Virus record (IMG/VR): IMGVR_UViG_3300037296_000022
Span: 1-32,357 of that record
Direction: 5' to 3' (one strand)
From: a virus
DNA length: 32,357 nucleotides
Shown here: piece by piece, positions 8,759 to 15,344 of the stretch
Layout of the letters: each line of letters opens with the position of its first letter
How positions within the stretch are numbered: the stretch's first letter is position 1
Notes under the pieces: generated by a model
The model's input: only the letters and a program-made list of their open reading frames with translations
Database searches by the model: none
What the model was told of the DNA's origin: nothing
Made by a program: the position numbers and the translations under genes

Positions 8759-10133
8759 TTCAATCCTCGCCCGCTTTGGGGACCAACGGCCAACCTTGAT
8801 CGGTAATGATCAGGTTGAGGAATTTATGGGTCACATGCGGGCAATGGCGGGGGATGAAAAGATCCTTGAGGCCATGTCGTCCGAGTATGCGGTGGATCCG
8901 AACTTCTGGTTGTCTTCGGACAACTGGATGTCGCGCTTTCGCCCATACACCGTGAAAGAGGGCATCTTACACATCCCCGTTAAGGGTGTGCTTTGCCATG
9001 ACATGCCTTGGCAGTTTGGATCCTATGCCACCGGATACGAATACATCTGGCAAGCGTTCGTCCGTGGTCTGGAAGATGATGGTGTCAAAGGTGTCGCCCT
9101 AGCAATCCATTCCCCCGGCGGCGACGTAGCGGGCAACTATGATCTGGTTGACAAGATGTATGCCCGCAAGGGTGAGAAGCCTGTCACTGCCTTCGCAGCA
9201 GAAGGCGCATATTCCGCCGCATACAACATCGCGTCTGTTGCGGATAAGGTCGTCGTTACCCGCACGGGCGGCGTCGGATCTATTGGTGTCCTGACAATGC
9301 ACATGGATTATTCCAAGATGCTTGAGAACGTCGGGATGAAAGTGACGATGGTGAGCGCCCCAAAAGGTGGTCACAAGACAGAGCGCCAACCCTACGTCGC
9401 GCTGTCACCCGATGCTGAAGCGCGGATGCAGGCCCGCGTTGATGAACTATACGAGATGTTCGTCGCATCTGTGTCGCGGAATCGCGGTATGGACGCAGCA
9501 GCAATTCGTGATACAAAAGCGTTGACGTTCGGCGCGACCGAAGCGGTGTCCCTTGGGCTTGCCGACTCGATCGCATCGTTCGAGGATGCGCTGTCTGCGT
9601 TTTCGACTGAACTTGAAACTTACAACGAAGAGGAAGATCAGATGGCAACCCCCGCTGATAAAACCACCGCAACCGCAGCCGCAACTGCTGAAGCAGAAGC
9701 ACTGAAAACCCAAGCGTTTGCCGAAGGCAAAGCTGAAGGTATCAAAGAAGGCATGAGCGCCGCCAAAACCCGCATCACGGCCATCACCGGTTCTGATGTC
9801 GGCAAGGCCCGCCCTAAGGCCGCTGCTTCTGCTGCGATGAACACCGACATGGATGCTGAATCCGCCGTCGCGTTCCTCGCAACGCTGGACGAAGAAAAGA
9901 CCGAAGCTACTGCGCCGGTCGCACCAGTTACCGATGACAAGACCGATGCGAAGAACACCGCTCAAGGCGGCAAGAACTTCGACTCCTTCATGTCCACGAA
10001 CAACCCCAATTTGGGCGGCGGCGACGACGAAGAAGCCGACAAAGGCGCTGGCGCGAACTCTGGCGAACTGGAAGGTTCGGCACTGGCCCGCGCTGCCGGT
10101 ATGGGCGGTTTCCGCAAGCAACCAGCTTCCTGA
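8724..10133 (+). CDS. Head maturation protease (S49 family) with C-terminal scaffold domain
   Basis: This 469-residue protein corresponds to lambda gpC. The protease part (about residues 1-300) is S49/SppA-like. The likely nucleophile is Ser164 in GAYSAAYN and the general base is Lys218 in GGHKTERQPY, with a preceding SPGGDVAGNYD segment. From about residue 307 the sequence becomes Ala/Glu/Lys/Asp-rich and low-complexity, typical of a scaffold. An upstream GTG at 8694 is possible, but AGGA at 8713-8716 sits 7 bases before ATG 8724, so that start is preferred. The enzyme probably cleaves scaffold and portal inside the prohead. A nested in-frame start at 9642 yields free scaffold. Confidence 0.92.
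   Translation: MTVAKGQATMIDSILARFGDQRPTLIGNDQVEEFMGHMRAMAGDEKILEAMSSEYAVDPNFWLSSDNWMSRFRPYTVKEGILHIPVKGVLCHDMPWQFGSYATGYEYIWQAFVRGLEDDGVKGVALAIHSPGGDVAGNYDLVDKMYARKGEKPVTAFAAEGAYSAAYNIASVADKVVVTRTGGVGSIGVLTMHMDYSKMLENVGMKVTMVSAPKGGHKTERQPYVALSPDAEARMQARVDELYEMFVASVSRNRGMDAAAIRDTKALTFGATEAVSLGLADSIASFEDALSAFSTELETYNEEEDQMATPADKTTATAAATAEAEALKTQAFAEGKAEGIKEGMSAAKTRITAITGSDVGKARPKAAASAAMNTDMDAESAVAFLATLDEEKTEATAPVAPVTDDKTDAKNTAQGGKNFDSFMSTNNPNLGGGDDEEADKGAGANSGELEGSALARAAGMGGFRKQPAS
9642..10133 (+). CDS. Nested capsid scaffold protein (Nu3-like), in frame with the protease
   Basis: ATG 9642 lies in the protease frame and is preceded by AGAGGA at 9629-9634, with 7 bases spacing, one of the better ribosome sites in the window. 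Translation from here gives 163 residues equal to the protease C-terminus. It begins MATPADK, with an Ala/Glu-rich helix, then a Gly/Asp/Glu-rich linker and a short end containing AGMGGFRK. Lambda makes its scaffold Nu3 from exactly such an internal start within C. The scaffold would be made in excess over the protease and would direct capsid assembly before being degraded. The start is inferred from sequence only. Confidence 0.75.
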   Translation: MATPADKTTATAAATAEAEALKTQAFAEGKAEGIKEGMSAAKTRITAITGSDVGKARPKAAASAAMNTDMDAESAVAFLATLDEEKTEATAPVAPVTDDKTDAKNTAQGGKNFDSFMSTNNPNLGGGDDEEADKGAGANSGELEGSALARAAGMGGFRKQPAS

Positions 10134-10149
10134 TAAGCTGACTTGAGAA

Positions 10150-10184
10150 TTAGATGGGGCCGTGATAACTATGGCCCCATCTAA
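10150..10184 (+). other. Perfect 12-bp hairpin between protease and decoration genes
   Basis: TTAGATGGGGCC (10150-10161) pairs perfectly with GGCCCCATCTAA (10173-10184) around an 11-base loop. No T-run follows (GATCCATC), so it is not a standard terminator. It ends 17 bases before the ribosome site of the decoration gene. It may protect or process mRNA or act as a weak terminator. Confidence 0.6.
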
Positions 10185-10214
10185 GATCCATCAACCAATA
10201 TGAGGATGCCTGAC

Positions 10215-10640
10215 ATGGCTGACCAAAAAATTCCATATCCTGAAGTCGGCCTTGCAGCTTTCGAGCAGTTGGACAACTTCACGGCCAACCTGCTGCTGTC
10301 CGGTAGCTGGCCTATTCTGTCCCCCGGCTACCCGCTGACCGTAAAGGCTGATGAAGTGCTTGAGATGTTCGAGGTCGTCGGCCTTGATGCAAACAGCAAG
10401 CTGGTGCCCGCGACCATCGACACTGTGACACCAGCAAACAGCATCCAAGCCGTCGGCGTCATGACACAAGCTGTCACGGGCAATGCCTTCGGCACCACGA
10501 CTGTTCCGGTCTTCCTGTCGGGTTGCTTTAACCCCGATGCGTTGGTCTGGGATGCGTCCTTCACCGACATGGCGTCCAAACTGGCCGCTTTCATGGGCGC
10601 ACCGTCCCCCACCCAGATCTTGATGCGTGAACGCGGTTAA
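10215..10640 (+). CDS. Head decoration protein, lambda gpD-like
   Basis: A 141-residue protein of the gpD type, which trims the three-fold axes of the expanded capsid and stabilises it. The C-terminal half (TTVPVFLSGCFNPDALVWDASF) lines up with the lambda D strand-turn that carries KSGTFRYEDVLWP. The preceding IQAVGVMTQAV matches the family core. ATG codons also exist at 10200 and 10206, but GAGG at 10202-10205 is correctly spaced (9 bases) only for ATG 10215. It sits between protease/scaffold and major capsid protein, exactly as in lambda. The upstream hairpin may affect its mRNA level. Confidence 0.88.
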   Translation: MADQKIPYPEVGLAAFEQLDNFTANLLLSGSWPILSPGYPLTVKADEVLEMFEVVGLDANSKLVPATIDTVTPANSIQAVGVMTQAVTGNAFGTTTVPVFLSGCFNPDALVWDASFTDMASKLAAFMGAPSPTQILMRERG

Positions 10641-10682
10641 TCCCGCCTCACCCTCATCCTGAAGCAGAAAGAAAGACTGAAA

Positions 10683-11774
10683 ATGCCAAACCCTTACAAC
10701 ACTTGGGACATGCGCAAATCGCTGGGCGTGATGCGCGACGTTCAACCCATCTCGACCTACTGGATGGACTTGATGTTCCCCAACCTTCAGATCAACTCTG
10801 AGAACGAGTGGATCGACTTCGAGAAGCTGCCTGCCGCCGCCCGCAAGATGGCACCGTTCGTGCGCCCTCTGGGTTCCGGTAAGCCGATCTACGAAGACCG
10901 CAGCACCGGTTTCCGCTTCAAGCCAGCTTACATCAAGCTGAAAGACGCGATCGACCCTGTTGCACCTCTGGTGAAGCGCCCCGGCCTTGACGCGACGATG
11001 CTGGACATGTCGTCCATCACGCCGAATCAGCGCCGTGAACTGCTGCGCGGTGCCATGACTGTTCAGCACGTCAATGCGATTGAACAGACTTGGGAATGGA
11101 TGGCCGCACGGGCTTCCATCGACGCAAAGGTCACAATCGAAGGCGAAGAATACCCCGCCGTCGAACTGGACTTCCGCCGGAACGCCAACCACACCGTCAC
11201 CAAGACGGCTGGTAACTTCTGGGGTGATGCAGGCGTGTCGATCTTTGACGACATCCAGCTTTACTGTGACCGGATGTGGGACTCTGAATTTGGCGGCTTC
11301 CCGACACGCATGACCTTCGGGTCCAAGGTCTGGGGTGCTATCCGTCAAGACGACGAGATGATGAAGCACATGGACACCAACGTCCGTGGCGAACGCGCCA
11401 CCATCGAACGCGGCCTGATCGGCTCGGACGATGCAATCAAGGTTGGTGAACTGGTCGTCGGCGGTGCATCTGGCGCAGTCATTGAGATGTGGTTGTATCG
11501 TGGCACCTACACCGACTATGACACGAAGGTTGAAACGCCAATGCTGGCCCCGAACAAGGTTGTCTTCACCGGCACCGCTGAGAAGTTCATGGGCTACCGC
11601 TGCTTTGGCGCGATCATCGACCCTTACGCCGATTACCAACCGCTGGACATCTTCCCGCGCAACTGGATGGAAACCGGTGATCCCGCAGTGGAATACCTGC
11701 TTCACCAATCGGCCCCACTGTTCGTTCCGATCAACCCGAACGTGACACTGACTGCCGAAGTCACCGCGCTGTAA
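10683..11774 (+). CDS. Major capsid protein, lambda gpE family (HK97 fold)
   Basis: This 363-residue protein builds the icosahedral shell. Family features are the N-terminal MRDVQPISTYWMDLMFP, the central PFVRPLGSGK and GFRFKPAYIKLKDAIDP region, and an ELLRGAMTV helix. A C-terminal stretch FMGYRCFGAIIDPYADYQP and an end rich in PLFVPINPN are also typical of Phage_cap_E proteins. No separate delta domain is visible, consistent with a distinct scaffold protein. The start ATG 10683 follows a purine-rich leader. A strong hairpin terminator begins 12 bases after the stop, so head genes downstream are probably expressed less than this one. Confidence 0.93.
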   Translation: MPNPYNTWDMRKSLGVMRDVQPISTYWMDLMFPNLQINSENEWIDFEKLPAAARKMAPFVRPLGSGKPIYEDRSTGFRFKPAYIKLKDAIDPVAPLVKRPGLDATMLDMSSITPNQRRELLRGAMTVQHVNAIEQTWEWMAARASIDAKVTIEGEEYPAVELDFRRNANHTVTKTAGNFWGDAGVSIFDDIQLYCDRMWDSEFGGFPTRMTFGSKVWGAIRQDDEMMKHMDTNVRGERATIERGLIGSDDAIKVGELVVGGASGAVIEMWLYRGTYTDYDTKVETPMLAPNKVVFTGTAEKFMGYRCFGAIIDPYADYQPLDIFPRNWMETGDPAVEYLLHQSAPLFVPINPNVTLTAEVTAL

Positions 11775-11785
11775 TTATCAGCCTG

Positions 11786-11810
11786 AGCCGCCCCTTCGGG
11801 GGCGGCTTAT
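11786..11810 (+). terminator. Terminator hairpin after the major capsid gene
   Basis: AGCCGCCCC (11786-11794) pairs perfectly with GGGGCGGCT (11799-11807) around a TTCG tetraloop, followed by TATCTG. The stem is very stable but the T-tract is short, so read-through into the connector genes is expected. It has the same UUCG design as the terminator at 112-131. Confidence 0.7.
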
Positions 11811-11846
11811 CTGCCCGTCCGAAACCCCATAAACCGGAGACATGAG

Positions 11847-12221
11847 ATGTCCGATACAACCCAACTTATGGCCGTCAACGCCATCGAATACACCAACCCG
11901 ATGACCGAAAAGCGTGACAACGCTAAGGCCGGTGAGCCGTTCGAGATCGACTCGGAGATTGGCAAGCAACTGAAAGATAGCGGCGCGGCCCGCGAATTGA
12001 CCGAAGGCGAGATTGCGCTGTTCGAGAAGCAGCAGGCTTTGGCTGAAAAGCAACTTACGGCTTCCAAGGCGAAGACCGCTGCCAAGACTAAGGCGACTCC
12101 TGCCGCCAAGGCCACGGCGACAAAGGCCAACGATGCTGCTGCAAAGGCAAAAGCTGAAGCTGATCAAGCTGAAGCCGATGCTGCCGCTGCAAAGGCCAAG
12201 AAAGACAACGACGTAGTATGA
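11847..12221 (+). CDS. FI-like head accessory protein with Ala/Lys-rich tail
   Basis: A 124-residue protein in two parts. Residues 1-55 form a small domain (MAVNAIEY, then KAGEPFEIDSEIGKQLKDSGAARELT). The spacing of hydrophobic residues and the PFEID.../GAAREL pattern resemble the C-terminal capsid-binding part of lambda gpFI. From about residue 65 to the end it is an Ala/Lys/Asp helix (KAKAEADQAEADAAAAKAK), probably a coiled coil. The position immediately after the capsid gene is that of lambda FI, which helps the terminase dock on the prohead. The FI assignment is an inference from position and weak similarity. ATG 11847 follows GGAGA by 6 bases, and the stop overlaps the next start as ATGA. 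Confidence 0.6.
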   Translation: MSDTTQLMAVNAIEYTNPMTEKRDNAKAGEPFEIDSEIGKQLKDSGAARELTEGEIALFEKQQALAEKQLTASKAKTAAKTKATPAAKATATKANDAAAKAKAEADQAEADAAAAKAKKDNDVV

Positions 12222-12604
12222 CCCGTTTCCGCGATAAAATGCGGATTGGTCGCCGGATCCTTCACCAGAAGATGGGGGATCCGGCCTTCTACTTTCCGTG
12301 GCCGCTTGATCCTGCTGCTGAGCCTGTTCCCTGTCGGGTTCGGGTTCATGAGCGTTTCGGCGTCCTCGGTGATCAGAAGGGCACCAGCTTCAACTATGCT
12401 GAGGTTGCTGGGAATACCCCTTCTGCGATATTCCAGATTGATGAAGTCCTGCCCCGGCGCGGCTTCTGTTTTACCATCCCCGGCGGCGTAGCTTACCGGG
12501 TTGATACGGTTGACCCACCTGATGATGAAACCGTCAAGGCTTACATCGTTCGCCTGACTGAAGCTGAATCAGCAGGTATGCCGGTCCCACCAGAAGATCC
12601 ATAA
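12218..12604 (+). CDS. Head-tail joining protein, FII-like
   Basis: A 128-residue protein in the position of lambda FII, which caps the connector after gpW and provides the tail attachment site. The C-terminal two thirds fit the family shape: a strand ending in IFQIDEVLPRRGFCFTIPGG, then AYRVDTVDPPDDE, comparable to the RRGD...WVDRVSPDD segment of lambda FII. The start overlaps the upstream gene by ATGA, and the stop overlaps the next by one base (TAATG). The assignment rests on position and this motif; the N-terminal 35 residues are not recognised. Confidence 0.72.
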   Translation: MTRFRDKMRIGRRILHQKMGDPAFYFPWPLDPAAEPVPCRVRVHERFGVLGDQKGTSFNYAEVAGNTPSAIFQIDEVLPRRGFCFTIPGGVAYRVDTVDPPDDETVKAYIVRLTEAESAGMPVPPEDP

Positions 12605-13218
12605 TGGCCCGTGATCGTGATCTGATCATCGGGCTTTCAGGCATTGATGAACTCATCGCGGGCCTTGAGGGTCCAGCATTTGAGCGCAAGCTGGCCGGTG
12701 TCCTGCGCATGGCCGTGAACGGCACCGCAAGCTACGCCCACTCGACCGCCCGAGATCAGATGATGTCTGAGGTCAACTTCCCCGCAGGATACCTCAGAGG
12801 GTCATCCTCGCGCCTGAACATCAGTCAGAAGGCCAGCGACGATAATCTTGAGGCCATCATCACCGGTCGGGCTGAGGCCACATCCCTCGCCCGCTTTGTC
12901 ACGTCCAGCAGCAGGGCCGGTGGCGTCAATGTGCAGACCCTCAAGGGGGGTGGTCCCAAGAACATCAAGGGTGGCTTCCTGATACCGCTGCGTAAGGGCG
13001 CAACCGACCTCGGGAACAAGGGTCTGGCGGTCAGAACGGACGGATCCAAGCCCCGTGGTGCCTACAAACCCAAGCTGCTTGGTGACGGCCTATGGCTTCT
13101 GTATGGCCCCAGCGTTGATCAGGTGTTCAATGCGGTGAAGGATGATATACAGGACCGTGTTCAGGACAAGCTGACCACCGAATTTAACCGCCTCTGGGAT
13201 TGGAAGTTCTCATCATGA
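12604..13218 (+). CDS. Minor tail protein, lambda gpZ-like
   Basis: A 204-residue protein of the gpZ type, thought to sit at the head-proximal end of the tail and help connect tail to head. The N-terminal helix region (ELIAGLEGPAFERKLAGVLRMAVN) and the FPAGYLRGSSSRLNISQK segment are typical. They are followed by a Gly/Lys-rich stretch (TLKGGGPKNIKGGF) and LLYGPSVDQVFNAVKDDI near the C-terminus. It lies between the FII-like and U-like genes, as in lambda. Start and stop overlap the neighbours by 1 and 4 bases, indicating coupled translation. Confidence 0.82.
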   Translation: MARDRDLIIGLSGIDELIAGLEGPAFERKLAGVLRMAVNGTASYAHSTARDQMMSEVNFPAGYLRGSSSRLNISQKASDDNLEAIITGRAEATSLARFVTSSSRAGGVNVQTLKGGGPKNIKGGFLIPLRKGATDLGNKGLAVRTDGSKPRGAYKPKLLGDGLWLLYGPSVDQVFNAVKDDIQDRVQDKLTTEFNRLWDWKFSS

Positions 13219-13754
13219 TTCCCCCTATCATCAAGACCTTTGACCAACCGTTCCGAGTCCGCGTCATCCTTGCTTTGGAAGCCGCCTTGGAAGAGATCAG
13301 CATCGCTGATGGTTACAGCAAAGACATGGCGGGGGCGGTGCTATGGGGCCGCGTTCGCTATGATGAGCAAGATCCCCTGCCCATGATCTCATTGCTTGAG
13401 CCGCCGGTCCCGCCAGAATGGTCAAACTCCCTCGGACCTAAGGTTGTGGGTGAGGGCAACTGGCCGCTGCTGGTCCAAGGTTTCGTCAAGGATGATTTTG
13501 CCCGCCCAACAGAAGAAGCCTACTTCCTAGCTGCTGATGCCAAACGTCGCCTTGCCATAGAAAAGCAGCGCGATCGCGGCCAAGACATCTTCGGCATGGG
13601 TCCCCGCAATAACAACGGTAGCGGCAACGCGGTGCTGGACATGTTCATCGGATCCGAAGTTATCCGGCCATCGGACGAACAATCCGGCAAGGCTTTTTTC
13701 TGGTTGCCGCTCACGCTCAAGATCGCTGAAAACCATCTTCAACCTTACAGCTAG
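13215..13754 (+). CDS. Tail terminator / completion protein (gpU position)
   Basis: A 179-residue protein between the gpZ-like gene and the tail tube gene, where lambda encodes U, the ring that stops tail tube growth and joins the head. It has an N-terminal helix (VRVILALEAALEEISI) and strands around RVRYDEQDPLPMISLLEPP. A Gly/Asn loop (NNNGSGN) and a final strand (FFWLPLTLKIAENH), reminiscent of the ending of small tail terminators, follow. A TTG at 13200 is possible upstream, but ATG 13215 gives the ATGA overlap used throughout this operon. The function is inferred mainly from position and length. Confidence 0.65.
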   Translation: MIPPIIKTFDQPFRVRVILALEAALEEISIADGYSKDMAGAVLWGRVRYDEQDPLPMISLLEPPVPPEWSNSLGPKVVGEGNWPLLVQGFVKDDFARPTEEAYFLAADAKRRLAIEKQRDRGQDIFGMGPRNNNGSGNAVLDMFIGSEVIRPSDEQSGKAFFWLPLTLKIAENHLQPYS

Positions 13755-13756
13755 AT

Positions 13757-13774
13757 GCGCAGCAAGATCTGCGC
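13757..13774 (+). other. Small perfect hairpin before the tail tube gene
   Basis: GCGCAG (13757-13762) pairs with CTGCGC (13769-13774) around a 6-base loop, 2 bases after the stop of the U-like gene. An AT-rich stretch follows without a T-run. It lies in the 58-base gap before the highly expressed tail tube gene and may process or stabilise that mRNA. Confidence 0.4.
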
Positions 13775-13812
13775 TATAGATTAACCGCATATGCAATCCA
13801 ACGGAGTCCATC

Positions 13813-14595
13813 ATGACACAACCTCTTAACAACTACGTCCTTGGTCGTGGTGAAGTCTGGTTCGATCAATACGCACCGGGCACACTGACCAAGACCGGCG
13901 AACTCTATCTGGGCAACACGCCTGAGTGGAATGTCAGCGCCGAAGCCGACATGCTTGACCACTTCGGTTCCGACCGTGGCATCCGTGAAAAAGATGCGTC
14001 TGAAACGCTTCAGGTGAACCGCACCGGTTCCGTGATCACGGACAATATCTCGGCGCAGAACGTCGCCTATTTCTTCTTCGGCACCACGGATCCATTCACC
14101 GTCGCCGGTGGCGCTATCGCTGCTGAATCCTACGGTCCCGTCACTCTTGGCCGCAGCTATCAGCTTGGCGTGACATCGACCAATCCGGTCGGCGTTCAGC
14201 AAGTGTCGCTGGTCAGCGTGACCGATGTAGGTGGCACAACCACCTACGTTGAAGGCGAAGGCAACGATTACGTCGTGGATCTGGCCCTCGGTCGCATCCA
14301 GATCTTGGAAGGTGGTGCCATCACCGCCGCTGAGATGCTTGAGATCAGCTACACCGTGACCGGTTATACGGTTGAGCGCGTGATCTCTGGCGGCAAGCCA
14401 ATCGAAGGCGCATTGCGCTACATCGAATATAACCCTGCCGGTAAGTCCCGCATCTGGGTTATGCCCCGCGTGAAGCTGTCGCCAAACGGCGATTACAACC
14501 TCAAAGGCGACGACTGGCAACAGATCCCGCTGAATGTGGAAGTGCTAAAGCTGGGTGCTTTGGAAGCCATCTACATCGACGGCCAAGCAGTCTGA
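13813..14595 (+). CDS. Major tail tube protein
   Basis: This 260-residue protein is expected to stack as hexameric rings to form the tail tube. It is a beta-rich protein with the N-terminal segment NYVLGRGEVWFDQYAPGTLT and GELYLGNTPEWNVSAEADMLDHF. It then has a repetitive-strand middle part, ending in SPNGDYNLKGDDWQQIPLNVEVLK, all typical of Chi-like and lambda V-like tube proteins. It sits directly before the tail chaperone and tape measure genes. GGAG at 13802-13805 serves ATG 13813. It has its own leader region with a hairpin rather than a coupled start, consistent with a need for high copy number. Confidence 0.88.
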   Translation: MTQPLNNYVLGRGEVWFDQYAPGTLTKTGELYLGNTPEWNVSAEADMLDHFGSDRGIREKDASETLQVNRTGSVITDNISAQNVAYFFFGTTDPFTVAGGAIAAESYGPVTLGRSYQLGVTSTNPVGVQQVSLVSVTDVGGTTTYVEGEGNDYVVDLALGRIQILEGGAITAAEMLEISYTVTGYTVERVISGGKPIEGALRYIEYNPAGKSRIWVMPRVKLSPNGDYNLKGDDWQQIPLNVEVLKLGALEAIYIDGQAV

Positions 14596-14632
14596 TGATA
14601 GGGTGAAGTCCTAACCCGAATCGGAGAATGAT

Positions 14633-15085
14633 TTGTCTGGACTTCACCTCATCAAATTGCCCACGAAAACGATCAAGGTCTCGCACACTTCTGATTTTAG
14701 TGTGCGGGGCCTTTCCTTGCCCGACATCCTGTCCTTGGTGGCAGTTTACCGCGATGATGCGACCATCATCTTCGACAAGTTCGCTGAAACCCAAGAGGTC
14801 AGCATGGACATTGTGTTCGAGGTTATTGCGATGGCACCTCAACTTGTCGCCCTGTTGATCAACCTTGCTGCCGATGGTGATGAAGCAAGCCTTGAGATTG
14901 CCCGAACACTGCCCGTTCAGGTGCAGGCTGATGCACTTGAGGCCATCGCAACGCTAACCTTCGACGCTGAAGGTGGGCCAAAAAAGCTGATAGAGACAGT
15001 CGTTCGCATGATGGGCGGACTAACTCAAGCAAGCGCAGCGATTGGCGACTCGATGACTTCATCCGGTCCCAACAGCAGCAAGTAA
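14633..15085 (+). CDS. Tail assembly chaperone G (zero-frame product)
   Basis: A 150-residue protein between the tail tube and tape measure genes, the position of lambda G. It begins with TTG at 14633, served by GGAG at 14623-14626 (6 bases spacing). The sequence is helical and Ala/Leu-rich in the middle (MAPQLVALLINLAAD). It ends in a Ser-rich tail (TSSGPNSSK). G coats the tape measure protein and recruits tube subunits during tail assembly. A slippery heptamer at 14980-14986, about 33 codons before the stop, diverts some ribosomes into the -1 frame to make GT. No ATG-based alternative start is better placed. Confidence 0.85.
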   Translation: MSGLHLIKLPTKTIKVSHTSDFSVRGLSLPDILSLVAVYRDDATIIFDKFAETQEVSMDIVFEVIAMAPQLVALLINLAADGDEASLEIARTLPVQVQADALEAIATLTFDAEGGPKKLIETVVRMMGGLTQASAAIGDSMTSSGPNSSK

Positions 15086-15288
15086 GTTACCTGATCTATA
15101 AAGGTCATGTGGACGCCCGACACTACACCCTCGGGATGCTCAACGTCCACATGGCATGGGTTTCAGAGTTTGTTTCATCCGAAGTGGTGACGCAGGCTGT
15201 GATGACCCAAGGGGCTGTCTCTTCCACCACCTCGAAGCCGGGCCTAAAGGCTTTCAAGAGCATGATCGCCAAACTCACGGGCGGCTAG
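14633..15288 (+). CDS. Tail assembly chaperone GT, -1 frameshift fusion product
   Basis: After reading AAG at 14984-14986 the ribosome can slip back one base. It then continues from 14986 in the -1 frame, which is open without a stop to TAG at 15286-15288. The product would have 118 residues shared with G plus 100 new ones, 218 in total. The T part begins ADRDSRSHDG, contains QQQQVSYLIYKGHVDARHY and ends FKSMIAKLTGG. It fills the otherwise empty space before the tape measure gene and has no good start of its own. In lambda, GT is made in a small fixed ratio to G and binds the tape measure. The same role is inferred here. Confidence 0.82.
14980..14986 (+). promoter_or_regulatory. Programmed -1 ribosomal frameshift site A AAA AAG
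   Basis: In the G frame the codons read CCA AAA AAG, giving the X XXY YYZ heptamer A AAA AAG, identical to that of Escherichia coli dnaX. The -1 frame is open from here to 15286. A Shine-Dalgarno-like AAGGTGG lies just upstream (14970-14976) and might stimulate slipping. No strong downstream stem was found by eye. Confidence 0.85.
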
Positions 15289-15325
15289 ATGTATGACCCA
15301 GCCTATGGTATCTGGGTCATACATC
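15288..15325 (+). other. Perfect 14-bp hairpin between GT stop and tape measure start
   Basis: GATGTATGACCCAG (15288-15301) pairs perfectly with CTGGGTCATACATC (15312-15325) around a 10-base loop. The first base is the last base of the GT stop codon. The structure ends 5 bases before the ribosome site of the tape measure gene. No T-run follows, so it is unlikely to be a standard terminator. It may limit tape measure translation or set mRNA processing. Confidence 0.65.
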
Positions 15326-15344
15326 AATCGTGAGGACATCCCCC

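Noticed and set aside
10191-11708. A 505-codon open frame on the minus strand opposite the decoration and capsid genes
   Set aside because: It mirrors the codon pattern of two clearly recognised structural genes on the plus strand, has no recognisable domain, and would run against the late operon. It is a shadow frame of GC-rich coding DNA.
10150-15325. Reading the hairpins at 10150, 13757 and 15288 as Rho-independent terminators
   Set aside because: None is followed by a T-run, and essential genes of the same operon follow directly.
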